64,000 nt of DNA from CAIZGX01 sp044239865 (GCA_044239865.1 JBIIAO010000002.1:434001-498000); one strand, 5' to 3'; shown: positions 7,015 through 16,961, counted from the first letter of the stretch. A program made the numbers and translations. Notes: a model not told the origin generated them from the letters alone.

Positions 7015-8720
7015 ATTTGAATCTTTCCCCTGAAGAAATTGTACGCAGAGAAGCACTCGCAAAATTGCGCGCGCTAGGCATTGATCCCTTCCCTGCTGAA
7101 GAATTTATTACCACTTCAAACGCCGAAGAAATAAAGGCGAACTACGCAGAGGGTAAACAGGTTATTGTTGCCGGACGTTTAATGAATCAGCGTATTCAGG
7201 GAAAGGCCGGATTCGCAGATCTTTTCGATTCAACCGGACGCATTCAATTGTACATCAATCAAGATGCATTGTGTCCAGGCGAAGACAAATCGCTTTACCA
7301 AGAGGTTGTTCGTCACCTCCTTCACTACGGCGATTTCGTTGGGATTGAAGGAACACTCTTCACCACCAAATTGGGTGAAGTTTCAATACACGTTTCAGGA
7401 CTAAAAGTTCTTGCAAAATCATTGAAGCCACTTCCAATGGTGAAGACCGATGCAGATGGAAATATTTACGATGCATTCACCGATCCTGAATTGCGTTACC
7501 GTATGCGCTATGTAGATCTTGTGGTGAATCCGAAAGTGAAAGATACCTTCGTGAAGCGCACCAAGATTGTGAATGCCATGCGTAATTTCTTCAACGACAA
7601 AGGATACTTGGAAGTTGATACTCCCGTGCTTCAGCCTATTCCCGGAGGAGCCTCTGCTCGTCCGTTTATAACACATCACAACTCGCTTGACATTCCCATG
7701 TACTTGCGTATTGCGAATGAGTTGTATTTGAAAAGACTTATTGTAGGCGGATTCGACGGTGTTTACGAATTCAGCAGAAACTTCCGCAACGAAGGAATGG
7801 ATCGTACGCACAATCCAGAATTCACAGTGATGGAAATTTATGTAGCCTACAAAGACTACAACTGGATGATGAATTTCACCGAGCAAATGTTGGAGCATGT
7901 CGCTATGGAAGCGCTTGGACAAACTGAAGTTCAGTTCGGAGAAAAAACATTAAGCTTTAAAGCTCCATTCACGCGCGTTACCATGACCGATGCGATTAAG
8001 GAATATACTGGGTTCGATATTACCGGAAAGTCTGAAGACGAGCTTCGTGCGAAGTGTTTAGAATTGGGTTTAGATGCTGGAGAAAATTTAGGGAAAGGAA
8101 AACTCATCGATACGCTATTCGGTGAAATGTGCGAGAAGCATTACATTCAACCAACGTTCATAACAGATTATCCGGTTGAGATGTCGCCGTTGTGCAAACG
8201 TCACCGCGAAAACCCTGAACTTACAGAGCGTTTCGAATTAATGGTGAATGGAAAAGAATTGGCGAATGCTTATTCAGAATTGAACGATCCTATTGATCAG
8301 CGCGAACGCTTCGAAGAGCAAGCGAGCTTGATGGAGCGCGGCGACGATGAAGCGATGTTCATTGATTACGATTTCTTGCGTTCATTGGAATATGGCATGC
8401 CGCCTACTTCTGGAATGGGCATTGGTGTTGATCGTTTGGTTATGATGATGACCAATAACGAGAGCATTCAAGAAGTTTTGTTCTTCCCGCAAATGCGCCC
8501 TGAGAAAAAACAAGAAGGACCTGATGTTGCTTCTTTCGAAGCGAAAGGAATTCAAGCACATTGGATAGAGGCTATCGTGAGCATGGGATTTCTTTCACTC
8601 GATAAATTGAAAGAAACCAAAGCCACAGCACTGCACCAAAACTTGAATCAGTACCGTAAGAAAAACAAGCTCGATGTACCCGCTGCGCAGTTGGAAGAAA
8701 TTATGATGTGGTTTAGTTAA
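7011..8720 (+). CDS. lysS: Lysyl-tRNA synthetase, class II
   Basis: 569 residues. An N-terminal OB-fold anticodon domain (~55-150; QVIVAGRLMNQRIQGKAGFA) precedes the class II core with motif 2 (FSRNFRNEGMDRTHNPEFT) and motif 3 (GMGIGVDRLVMMMTN). A C-terminal ~70-residue helical extension follows the core, common in Bacteroidota LysS. It charges tRNA-Lys. The start overlaps rsmI by four bases. The last eight bases (8713-8720, TTAGTTAA) also hold the stop codon of the convergent gene on the other strand. Confidence 0.97.
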   Translation: MNLNLSPEEIVRREALAKLRALGIDPFPAEEFITTSNAEEIKANYAEGKQVIVAGRLMNQRIQGKAGFADLFDSTGRIQLYINQDALCPGEDKSLYQEVVRHLLHYGDFVGIEGTLFTTKLGEVSIHVSGLKVLAKSLKPLPMVKTDADGNIYDAFTDPELRYRMRYVDLVVNPKVKDTFVKRTKIVNAMRNFFNDKGYLEVDTPVLQPIPGGASARPFITHHNSLDIPMYLRIANELYLKRLIVGGFDGVYEFSRNFRNEGMDRTHNPEFTVMEIYVAYKDYNWMMNFTEQMLEHVAMEALGQTEVQFGEKTLSFKAPFTRVTMTDAIKEYTGFDITGKSEDELRAKCLELGLDAGENLGKGKLIDTLFGEMCEKHYIQPTFITDYPVEMSPLCKRHRENPELTERFELMVNGKELANAYSELNDPIDQRERFEEQASLMERGDDEAMFIDYDFLRSLEYGMPPTSGMGIGVDRLVMMMTNNESIQEVLFFPQMRPEKKQEGPDVASFEAKGIQAHWIEAIVSMGFLSLDKLKETKATALHQNLNQYRKKNKLDVPAAQLEEIMMWFS

Positions 8721-11700
8721 ACAACAAACGCACACTCATATTTCCAGCGTGAACAATTTCACGCCCGTCACTTTTCCTTCCATTGTAATTCAACGAAAGT
8801 TGCAAATTCTGATTGATTGTTTTGCGCCATGCGCAGGCCAGCGTGAGGTTGTTTCCTGCTTGCAATCCGCCCAGCGCATCGTAGACAACCGGACCCGTTG
8901 CATCGCCTTCAAATTGAATGCGTATGTACTTGAATTCACTTTTGAATAGCTGACCGTTCTTCGCTTCCACTTGCGCATCGGCGCCCACAGAAAGACTTTG
9001 CGCCTGGAAGGCAGATTCACTGGCGTTTCCTTTTCTGATTGCGTATTCACCTAAAACAGAATATCGTTTGTTGTTTGTAGGTTGAAACGCGAACGAGGGA
9101 GTTGCAGTGATATAGGTGGAAGAAAAGTTTCGCGTCGCAAGAAAATCTGAAGTTGTCTGTTTATTCCCTGAAGTACCTTGAAGTAAAAACTGAATGCTTG
9201 TTTCAATTGCCTTCCTGAAATTTATTGTGAAGCTCTGCTCAACACGCGTTTCAAATCCTGAAAGTAAAAAAGCTTTGTTCATGACCTTCTGTGAAGTAAG
9301 GTCGGCGCTGAAATTAGGATCTGATTTTCGAAAGAATAATGTTCCTCTAAATACATTTCCGGCAGAAACCAAAAAGGTTTCATTCTCATAAAACGGCGAA
9401 ATATGCTCTAAACCACCAAAGGTTGATTTGCGTTCTGCCCTGCTCATTATCTGAGTGCTCCAAGACTTAAGCGCACTGTACAGAATGGAGGTTTTATTCT
9501 TCAATTGACGTGGGTTCATATTCAATGAAGAAGTAAATGATGCGGTGTAAATACTCTGGTATTCCGTGGTCTGAACTGGTAGACGCACATAGTTCGCTTC
9601 ATAAGTAAAAGCAGCAACCTCAAATTCAGAAAGTTCTTTGATGCCGTTGTCGTTGTAATCGTTCCACACGTATACGCCCTGACCTGCAGGGACTTCAGCA
9701 TAAATAAAAGCTTGCTTCGCTTCCAAACCACTTGACGTTTCGTAAAATAAATTTAGCTGCGCCCATTTGTTTTGCGGTGTTCGAAATTCTATTCGCCCGA
9801 GTAAACTACCCAATGGTTTTATAAGAGCTAAGCTGTTCAACGAAACCAATTGTCTGTTGCTTGCGGTAAGTGCGAAATAACTTCCACCCTTTGTTGTATT
9901 TCGAAATTCAACTCCATAATTGTTTGCTGAAGAAATAGGAGTTACTTCATTCAACAAAAAAGCGTGATCGGTTCTGTTTCGCACAAAAAGCTTGAAAGCG
10001 CGATGAGTAGTATCCGTTGAACGTAAGTATGCCTCACCATCGAAAAACTTATAGGATTGTTCCGCAATAGCAAACGTGTTCTGTTCTTGCTCATCGCGAA
10101 CTCCCAAAGTAAACCGCTCGCCTTCCCTGTAGAGATGGGCCTTTTGACGAATGAATGAAGAACTCACTGCGCCGTTGGTCTCTAACGCAGAAGCATCTAT
10201 CTGAAGCTTGGTGCGTTTCGAAAGATTTGCGTTCACTAAAAATTTCATTTTATTTCCTTCGTAGACAGAACCGATTTCATAATGTGCTCCACTTAAAGAA
10301 ATAAATTTTCCTGAAGAAAATTCGCGAACAACTTTGGCTTCAGACAACCATTCGCTTTCGCCGTAGCGCAGCAATGTGCGCGTATTCCAATTGCGTTCAA
10401 ATTCCACTTCACGAAAGCGTTCAACGCGATTGAATGTCGCGGACAAGTTCTCTGTATTTATTTCCCACAGAAAAACTTTTCCTTCCTTCCTACCTGCAAT
10501 CTTCTCTTTCACGTTAGCTTTCAGCGCAAAGCCTTTGTTGTTCTGATCGTTCAGGCTAGAAAATGTATTCGCATCGAAATCGGTATACGCTCCCTCCACA
10601 TTCATACTCCAATAATTTGTTTCTCGTCCCCAATTCGCGGTGTGTCCTGCTACCAGCATACGCTGTTTCTTTGGGGCAGTTAACCGTTGAATGGGTTCGT
10701 AATTTCCTTGCTTCACCCCGTCTATAGGAGCTACCCACTTGAATACTTTTCCGTAAGACGAGAATCCGTTCTCGACGTAATTGCCATTTCCATTCCCAAC
10801 AAATGTAAAATTAGCGGTAAAAAAAGCGTTGGAGACATTGGTAGAATAGACTAAGACGTTAGTGAATGCGAGCGTGTCTATAATCCTATACATAACGCGA
10901 TCCGACTGGAATCCTATACTGTCTATACCGCTTACGTTCGTGCTTGAAAACGCATCACCTGCTTGCATAAGCGTAACGCGATCCTCGTCAGTGAGCGTTT
11001 GAAGAAGGGGTTGATTCTTGGCATCTATTTCTTCAAAAAACTGAACGTACGTTGTTCCCCTTTTCGTTGTGTATTCTATATCAGCTGTAATTAACGGACG
11101 TGCATATTGACGGTCACTGTATTGAAATTCGACGACAATGCGTTTGTCTTTCGTGATTCTATTTCGCGGAGTGAAAACAATTTCAGCTGAATTGTAGTCG
11201 ATTAAATAATCTTGGTCTTGTCCGCGAATTAATTTTTTTCCATCGATGTAAACGTTTTCCGTCCCACCTAAAACAGTGATGTAAGACTCGCCTTGGGCAC
11301 CTTGTAAACGGTATGGGCCTTGACTTCCTTCTATACCTAAAATACTTTGGCGATTGAATTTACCCTTCGAAATAGAAACGGAAACTTCACTTTTCAAAAT
11401 GCCTTGTGACTTAATTTCACTGGTGTTTTGAACGAAGAGCCCCAATCCTCTTTTTGTATACTTCATGAAGTAATGCGCCCGCAGAGGCAAGGTAAAATCT
11501 CCTGCAATAATCTTGTTTCGTTTATCGGTGAGCTGAATAAACACCTGATCAAACTCTTGAAATTGCTGTGTACTTCCGGAAGAAGAAACGGGAATGTTGT
11601 TGTCTGAAATGGACGCGAGCAGTTGAAAACGGTTCGCAATTTTTCCTGTAAGTTGAAGGTTCAAGGAAGACTGAACGCCGAGGTCTTGTTGGTTTCCGAT

Positions 11701-12099
11701 TGAAATACCTCGTGTAATTGAACCGCTTTTTTGAATAGCATCATACGAACGTCCGCTTATCGGCGCTTGTATAATTCCGAATTGAAAGATGTCCCTTTTT
11801 CCATATTGAGGTTCATACGTTTGCAAAAAAGCATTGTAAGGCACGCCAATCGTTTCGTACTTCACATAGAGTGTATCATTCAAAAGAGTATCGCGCAAGA
11901 GCATTTGCCCATGCACGGTATAGCGGTACCCACTTTTTAAAATTTCATCCTTATAAAACACTTGAATGGAACTGGGGCGAATAATTGAAGTGTCAAGTGA
12001 AATACAATTCACATGTGGAAGGAGCGCAATAGATTTTCCCGATTGAGCAACCGAATGAAGCGATAGTGCTATGCAAAAGAGAATGAGCAGCGATCGCAT
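8713..12099 (-). CDS. Very large putative outer-membrane protein, unknown
   Basis: 1128 residues with signal peptide (LLILFCIALSLHSVAQ). An N-terminal region of ~120 residues looks like beta-sandwich (VFYKDEILKSGYRYTVHG). It is followed by a conserved segment (KSGSITRGISIGNQQDLG; LASISDNNIPVSSSGSTQQF) and then alternating hydrophobic/aromatic strands typical of a large beta-barrel, ending in ...SVRLLFN. These features fit an outer-membrane barrel conserved in Bacteroidota with no assigned function. No plug domain or TonB box is recognised, so it is not called a TonB receptor. It is convergent with lysS and not clearly in an operon with the thioesterase (9-base gap, same strand). Confidence 0.7.
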   Translation of the reverse strand: MRSLLILFCIALSLHSVAQSGKSIALLPHVNCISLDTSIIRPSSIQVFYKDEILKSGYRYTVHGQMLLRDTLLNDTLYVKYETIGVPYNAFLQTYEPQYGKRDIFQFGIIQAPISGRSYDAIQKSGSITRGISIGNQQDLGVQSSLNLQLTGKIANRFQLLASISDNNIPVSSSGSTQQFQEFDQVFIQLTDKRNKIIAGDFTLPLRAHYFMKYTKRGLGLFVQNTSEIKSQGILKSEVSVSISKGKFNRQSILGIEGSQGPYRLQGAQGESYITVLGGTENVYIDGKKLIRGQDQDYLIDYNSAEIVFTPRNRITKDKRIVVEFQYSDRQYARPLITADIEYTTKRGTTYVQFFEEIDAKNQPLLQTLTDEDRVTLMQAGDAFSSTNVSGIDSIGFQSDRVMYRIIDTLAFTNVLVYSTNVSNAFFTANFTFVGNGNGNYVENGFSSYGKVFKWVAPIDGVKQGNYEPIQRLTAPKKQRMLVAGHTANWGRETNYWSMNVEGAYTDFDANTFSSLNDQNNKGFALKANVKEKIAGRKEGKVFLWEINTENLSATFNRVERFREVEFERNWNTRTLLRYGESEWLSEAKVVREFSSGKFISLSGAHYEIGSVYEGNKMKFLVNANLSKRTKLQIDASALETNGAVSSSFIRQKAHLYREGERFTLGVRDEQEQNTFAIAEQSYKFFDGEAYLRSTDTTHRAFKLFVRNRTDHAFLLNEVTPISSANNYGVEFRNTTKGGSYFALTASNRQLVSLNSLALIKPLGSLLGRIEFRTPQNKWAQLNLFYETSSGLEAKQAFIYAEVPAGQGVYVWNDYNDNGIKELSEFEVAAFTYEANYVRLPVQTTEYQSIYTASFTSSLNMNPRQLKNKTSILYSALKSWSTQIMSRAERKSTFGGLEHISPFYENETFLVSAGNVFRGTLFFRKSDPNFSADLTSQKVMNKAFLLSGFETRVEQSFTINFRKAIETSIQFLLQGTSGNKQTTSDFLATRNFSSTYITATPSFAFQPTNNKRYSVLGEYAIRKGNASESAFQAQSLSVGADAQVEAKNGQLFKSEFKYIRIQFEGDATGPVVYDALGGLQAGNNLTLACAWRKTINQNLQLSLNYNGRKSDGREIVHAGNMSVRLLFN

Positions 12100-12108
12100 T
12101 CGAAAGAA

Positions 12109-12660
12109 TTAATCTTTAATGTTTACGATACAACGTTCTTCGTTGCATTGTTCTATAAGCTGCGCGTGAGTCACTCCCTTCAAATCTGACTTCAACAAAT
12201 CGCGTTTTTTCTTTGAATAGTCGCGCAGCGCTCTTCCCTCACAAAATCTTCTGATCTGTTCTTCGCTTTCGAGAATTAATTCGGGCACTTGCATGAGTGC
12301 ACCCGATTCATCTTTGGCAGCCATGGTGAAGTAGCATGAATTGGTGTGCTTAACGACACTTGTTTTCGGATTAAGCGATTCCACGCGAATACCTACAATC
12401 ATGGTGGTGTTGCCCACGTAATTGACAGAGGCTTGAAACGAAACGAGTTCGCCCACTTCAACTGGATTTAAAAATTCTACGCCTTCCACGGCAACAGTAA
12501 CGCAATAGGTTCCAGAATGTTTTGCAGCGGCCACATACGCCACTTTATCCATAATTGAAAGAAGGATACCGCCGTGCACCTTTCCACTAAAATTAGCATA
12601 GGAAGGAACCATAAGTTCGGTGATGGTAGTTATAGAGTTCTCTACTGTTTTCGCGTTCAT
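12109..12660 (-). CDS. Acyl-CoA thioesterase (hotdog fold, YciA/BACH-type)
   Basis: 183 residues. Motifs of the hotdog acyl-CoA thioesterases are clear: SGKVHGGILLSIMDKVAYVAA with the HGG helix start, then VAVEGVEFLNPVEVGELVSF and NSCYFTMAAKD. These enzymes hydrolyse acyl-CoA in the cytoplasm. The C-terminal ~50 residues are an extension. The ATG at 12660 is preferred over an upstream one at 12675 because a TATTTTCG box ends four bases before it. The order thioesterase, ppx, ppk is on one strand with short gaps. Confidence 0.85.
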   Translation of the reverse strand: MNAKTVENSITTITELMVPSYANFSGKVHGGILLSIMDKVAYVAAAKHSGTYCVTVAVEGVEFLNPVEVGELVSFQASVNYVGNTTMIVGIRVESLNPKTSVVKHTNSCYFTMAAKDESGALMQVPELILESEEQIRRFCEGRALRDYSKKKRDLLKSDLKGVTHAQLIEQCNEERCIVNIKD

Positions 12661-12664
12661 GTAG

Positions 12665-12672
12665 CGAAAATA
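12665..12672 (-). promoter_or_regulatory. TATTTTCG box 4 bases before the thioesterase start
   Basis: On the minus strand TATTTTCG is followed by CTAC and the ATG. It fits TAnnTT(T/C)G. A transcript from it would be leaderless or nearly so. Confidence 0.4.
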
Positions 12673-12703
12673 CACGAAGACTTGAAAATTATCCTTGTCG
12701 GAA

Positions 12704-13573
12704 TTAAAGTGACTTGAATATTTTCAAAACAATACCGTCCGCCAATCCGAATTTCGGAGCGAATATTTTTTCAATATTGGCGGAGTTAGCGACTTGCGTG
12801 TAGAGATTTAATGCAGGGACAATCACATCTGCGCGATCTGGTCGAATGGTAAATTTCTTCACGCGTTCGTGGGGAGACAGTTTCGAAAGTGCGCGCAACA
12901 AAGTCTCTAGCTCTTTTACTGTAACAGGCTCTCGTTGTTTTTTCTCTAACATCTTGAAGGCAGAACTAATGTTTCCGCCTGTTGCAATGGCTTCATAACT
13001 TAAGCCAGCGTTCAAATACTCCTTCAACCAAAAAGAAATGGCTCGTGGAACATTCTCTTGTTCGTTAATGAGCATGCGCACGGTTCCAATTTCGAAAGAT
13101 TGGCTGTGCTTTCGTTCAAAATTTTCTATAATGCTTAACTCGGTGCTACCTCCACCAACATCAATGAATAAATAGTTTTTGGACTTGGGTAAATCTTGTT
13201 GCTCGAAGTTTCCGAAAATAATGTCGGCTTCTTCAGCACCGGAAAGGATGTCTATTGACAAACCGGTCTTCAAGGCAATAGCATTTGCAACTTCTCTTCC
13301 ATTCTCTGCACTTCGCATGGCGCTTGTTGCACAAATTCTATAATGCTCTACTCCCAAAGACTCGATAATTAAACCTAAACCTGTTATTACCTGCTTCAGT
13401 TGCTTTTCCTTCTGTTCGGAAATTCTTCCAAACGTAAAAACATCTTCACCCAATCGAATGGGAATTCGGGTGTGACTAATTTTATCAAGTTCTATCTTTC
13501 CTTCGTCGTAAAAAACTTCAGCAACAAACAAACGAATGGCATTGGAGCCAATATCAACAGCAGCTAATCTCAC
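12704..13573 (-). CDS. ppx: Exopolyphosphatase / Ppx-GppA family phosphatase
   Basis: 289 residues, matching the short two-domain (ASKHA) form without the C-terminal HD-like domains of E. coli Ppx. The phosphate-1 motif AAVDIGSNAIRLFVAE opens the protein and the phosphate-2 motif FIDVGGGSTELSII lies near residue 138. These enzymes degrade polyphosphate or pppGpp. The start codon is GTG at 13573: an in-frame stop lies just upstream, and the conserved motif begins at once, so no ATG is available. It lies 18 bases after ppk on the same strand, forming a synthesis/degradation pair. Confidence 0.9.
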   Translation of the reverse strand: MRLAAVDIGSNAIRLFVAEVFYDEGKIELDKISHTRIPIRLGEDVFTFGRISEQKEKQLKQVITGLGLIIESLGVEHYRICATSAMRSAENGREVANAIALKTGLSIDILSGAEEADIIFGNFEQQDLPKSKNYLFIDVGGGSTELSIIENFERKHSQSFEIGTVRMLINEQENVPRAISFWLKEYLNAGLSYEAIATGGNISSAFKMLEKKQREPVTVKELETLLRALSKLSPHERVKKFTIRPDRADVIVPALNLYTQVANSANIEKIFAPKFGLADGIVLKIFKSL

Positions 13574-13591
13574 TATATTCTAATTTTCAAT

Positions 13592-15649
13592 TTATACTTT
13601 CGCAGACTTCGACTCCAGGTATTTTTTCCATTCTACCTGGCTATCTTTTAATAGTTTCGAGTCTAGCGGACAAATATAGTTATTGATCTCTCCCGAATGA
13701 AGGGATCGTGCCTTAGTTGTATCAGAGAGTTGAATGTCTAACCATTCCTTTATCTCGGCTTTAAGCGAATTATTGTAAACCGGTGTGGTTACTTCCACGC
13801 GATAATCTAGGTTACGCGTCATTAAATCGGCGCTTCCAAATAGGATTACTTCATCTCCTCCATTATTGAAAACAAACAAGCGTGCGTGCTCTAAGTAACG
13901 TCCTATGATGCTGCGCATGTGAATATTCTTCTTCTGCTTTTTTGTTGAAGGCTGAAGTAGACAAACGCCACGAATGATGCATGAAATATGCACCCCCGCC
14001 TCGGCAGCTTCGAGAAGCTTTTTTATGAGCGTCTCATCGGTTAAATTATTAATCTTAAGAATAATGGAAGCGTGTTTCCCCTTCTTCGCGAAATGAATTT
14101 CGCGTTGAATGTTCTCCATTAATTTTCTTCGTGTATTGAATGGAGAGACAAGCAAGTGCTTGAAAATAGGACGGTGGAAATTAGCTTCAAAAAACTCGAA
14201 TAATTTTCTAACCTCTCTTCCAATCTCTAAATGAGCCGTTAACAGGGTAATATCGGAATAGATGTTTGCTGTTTTCTCATGGAAGTTGCCCGTTCCTATG
14301 TGCGTAATGCGCTCGGTCCTTCCATCTATTTTTCTACTAATTTGAAAAATCTTACAATGCACCTTCAGTCCAGGAACACCGGGTATTACCTCCACTCCTG
14401 CATCTTGAAGAATACGTGTAATTTCAATGTTGTGCTCTTCATCAAATCTCGCCTGCACCTCAACAATAGCCACGACACGCTTTCCGTTTTTAGCTGCATT
14501 AACCAAAGCATGTAGAATGTGTGAGTCGCTCGCAATGCGATACATGGTAATGCGAATGGTTCTCACCAACGGATCAATGGCCGCGGCGCGAAGCATATCT
14601 AATACATGCGTAAACTTCTGATAGGGATAATGCAATAAAATATCTTGCTTCGCTACGGTGTCTAGAATGTTCTGCGATTTTGCCAGAACAATGTGTGTTA
14701 AAGGCGGAGAAGGCTTGAAATTCAAGTCAGGTCTATTGAAGGCCGGGAACTTCAAGAAATCGCGCTTGTTGTGGTATTTCCCTCCAGGAATAATGTTTTC
14801 GGCGTCTTTAATTTTTGTTTTCGTTAACAAAAACGTCAACAATTCTTCGGGTAATTTTCGGTCGAAATTTAAACGAACGTATTCTCCCTTGTCGCGCTGC
14901 TGAATGCTCTTCGATATTTTATCGAAAACACTCTTTGAATAATCTTGCTCTACTTCATATTCAGCATCTCTCACCACTTTTATATCGAAAGCCTTCGCTG
15001 TAGAAACTTTGAAAACGCTAAAAATCTTTCGCAAATTCAGGCGAATGATGTCTTCTAACATAATCACATTCACTGAACCGTCTGGTGTTGGTAGCGTCAC
15101 GAATCGCGGGATAGCAGTGGGCACCTCAATTAGAGCATGCACTTTTTCCTTGCTCTTCGTATTAATATCTACGATTAAATAAAGCTCGTTGTCGTTCAAC
15201 GGAGGAATGTTTCCTCGCGTTTTTAACATGATAGGAATAATGTGATGGCGCACTTGGTCTTCAAAATAAGCCTCTAGAAACTCCTTTTGAGTAGGAGTCA
15301 CTTGAGATTCATTTTTGAAGTAAATACCATTGATGGCTAGCGCCTCTTTGGTCTTTTCGAACGTTGCATCAAACTTCAGCTGAAGCTCAATAACACGATC
15401 GTGAATAATCTCGAGTTGTTTTTTCTGTGCGTTTGCTGCAGAGAAGTTACTCTTTCTTAGCGCCTTTAATTCTCTTCTTAGCGTAGCGAACCTAACCTTG
15501 AAAAACTCGTCTAAGTTGCTAGAAAAAATTCCTAAAAACCTCAAGCGCTCGAGCAAGGGCACATGATTATCTTGTGCCTCTTGCAATACGCGCTCGTTAA
15601 ATTGTAACCATGAAAGCTCTCTTTCTATCCCAATTCTTCTCTTTTCCAT
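13592..15649 (-). CDS. ppk: Polyphosphate kinase 1
   Basis: 685 residues, normal for PPK1. The N-terminal motif RELSWLQFNERVLQEAQD, the middle domain and two phospholipase-D-like C domains are present, including KVHCKIFQISRKIDG with the phosphorylated His and THIGTGNFHEKTANIYSDI. PPK1 makes inorganic polyphosphate from ATP at the membrane. It is the first gene of the ppk-ppx pair. CATTTTTG, one mismatch from TAnnTTTG, ends four bases before the ATG (15654-15661, minus). Confidence 0.96.
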   Translation of the reverse strand: MEKRRIGIERELSWLQFNERVLQEAQDNHVPLLERLRFLGIFSSNLDEFFKVRFATLRRELKALRKSNFSAANAQKKQLEIIHDRVIELQLKFDATFEKTKEALAINGIYFKNESQVTPTQKEFLEAYFEDQVRHHIIPIMLKTRGNIPPLNDNELYLIVDINTKSKEKVHALIEVPTAIPRFVTLPTPDGSVNVIMLEDIIRLNLRKIFSVFKVSTAKAFDIKVVRDAEYEVEQDYSKSVFDKISKSIQQRDKGEYVRLNFDRKLPEELLTFLLTKTKIKDAENIIPGGKYHNKRDFLKFPAFNRPDLNFKPSPPLTHIVLAKSQNILDTVAKQDILLHYPYQKFTHVLDMLRAAAIDPLVRTIRITMYRIASDSHILHALVNAAKNGKRVVAIVEVQARFDEEHNIEITRILQDAGVEVIPGVPGLKVHCKIFQISRKIDGRTERITHIGTGNFHEKTANIYSDITLLTAHLEIGREVRKLFEFFEANFHRPIFKHLLVSPFNTRRKLMENIQREIHFAKKGKHASIILKINNLTDETLIKKLLEAAEAGVHISCIIRGVCLLQPSTKKQKKNIHMRSIIGRYLEHARLFVFNNGGDEVILFGSADLMTRNLDYRVEVTTPVYNNSLKAEIKEWLDIQLSDTTKARSLHSGEINNYICPLDSKLLKDSQVEWKKYLESKSAKV

Positions 15650-15699
15650 TTCGCAAAAATGAGCAGTTTATTGCAATGGAATGTTAAGAAATAAAAAAC

Positions 15700-15727
15700 T
15701 AGTTGTCAATGATCTAATTCTCAACTA
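15700..15727 (-). terminator. Possible weak terminator after the PKD/T9SS gene
   Basis: On the minus strand TAGTTG pairs with CAACTA across a 16-base loop and is followed by GTTTTTTATTT. The 5' arm overlaps the end of the coding region. The stem is short, so this is tentative. Confidence 0.3.
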
Positions 15728-16961
15728 CAAATCTTTCACGTAAAACAGTATCAACGTCAACACTTTCCAAGAAATAATAACCCGTTGCAAGGTTAGATAC
15801 GTCAAAGCTCGTTACTTGATTGGCTTGAATAATAAAGTTCTCTGTTAGAATTCTTCCTGTTACATCGGTAATTCGTCCGACAGTATGGAAATTAGATTCT
15901 ATTTGAATAAAGTCATTGGCTGGATTTGGGAAAATATGGAAACTTCTATTGTCCAACTCAATAATATCAATAGCTGTAACCAATTGAGTGATTGAATTTG
16001 TACATCCTAAATCGGAAGTCGCTGTTAGGGTTACATCGTAATAGCCTGGAGTAGGAAACGTATAATCTGGGTTTTGTAGATTGGAAGTACTTCCTCCAAA
16101 ATCCCAGGTGTATAGGTTAATCGATCCCGAAGAAATAGTAGACTCATTGGTGAAACTTACCACGTTAGTAAGTTCATCCCATGAGCTTGAAAACGCTGCT
16201 ACCGGTCTTGGAAAAATAGGAACAATGTCTTCAATCGTGTATACACAACCATCCTCGGTTGTTAATGTTAGAGTTACTGAGTAGTTGCCTTCAGCGTCAT
16301 AAATAGCAGCCTCAGATTGCAAACTGCTCAATTGTCCATTTCCGAAATCCCACGCATAGGATTGTATGGTTCTGCCATTTACAGAAGAGTATGGGTAGTT
16401 GAATACAATTTCATCGGAACTACAATAAGGCTGCGGTTGCTCAATTTCAAATGGAGGTATAGCATCTGGGCCAACAAACAAATAACTGCTCAAAATACCA
16501 TTTACCAGAGCATACGGATTGGTAAAATCTGATGGCAGAACCTCGGTACACGCGGTGGCCAATGAAAAGCGTAGCATTAGAATTTGAGTATACAGCGGCG
16601 TTGAAAATGAGGCAGAAGTACCAGAAGTGGTATTGCTTAACACCAAATTATTCACGTTGTAATTGGAAAAGGGGTCCAAACCACTCACCAACGGAACTGT
16701 GCTTACATAGGTCATTTTGTTCAAATTAAAATTAAACCAAAAATCCAAAGCATTAATTCCTGTATTATTTGAATGAATCAACACTGGAATATCTATGTAA
16801 TAAATACCACCACTGTTGGAATAAGTAGCCAATGACAAATCGAATACAACGGTATCAGACAAAGTCAAGAATTCCTCAGATTTTCTATTGGAACCATGAA
16901 CGTCCCATGAGCTAAAAAATCCAGCCAAGGCCAGAGTGAAAACAAGTAAAAACTTCTTCAT
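15714..16961 (-). CDS. Secreted T9SS protein with cohesin-like and two PKD domains
   Basis: 415 residues with a signal peptide (FLLVFTLALAGFFSSW). Residues ~35-160 have the pattern of a cohesin-like beta-sandwich (YIDIPVLIHSNNTGINALDF, LNKMTYVSTV). Two PKD domains follow (IQSYAWDFGNGQ...GNYSVTLTL and INLYTWDFGGST...GYYDVTLTA). The end is a T9SS sorting domain (FHIFPNPANDFIQIES ... GYYFLESVD), so it is exported and probably cell-surface attached. Function unknown. It follows the 1148-residue paralog gene by 78 bases, with a hairpin between them. Confidence 0.75.
   Translation of the reverse strand: MKKFLLVFTLALAGFFSSWDVHGSNRKSEEFLTLSDTVVFDLSLATYSNSGGIYYIDIPVLIHSNNTGINALDFWFNFNLNKMTYVSTVPLVSGLDPFSNYNVNNLVLSNTTSGTSASFSTPLYTQILMLRFSLATACTEVLPSDFTNPYALVNGILSSYLFVGPDAIPPFEIEQPQPYCSSDEIVFNYPYSSVNGRTIQSYAWDFGNGQLSSLQSEAAIYDAEGNYSVTLTLTTEDGCVYTIEDIVPIFPRPVAAFSSSWDELTNVVSFTNESTISSGSINLYTWDFGGSTSNLQNPDYTFPTPGYYDVTLTATSDLGCTNSITQLVTAIDIIELDNRSFHIFPNPANDFIQIESNFHTVGRITDVTGRILTENFIIQANQVTSFDVSNLATGYYFLESVDVDTVLRERFVVEN

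Noticed and set aside
7419..7922. 167-residue minus-strand frame inside lysS
   Set aside because: Antisense shadow of a highly conserved gene; composition is that of reversed codons.
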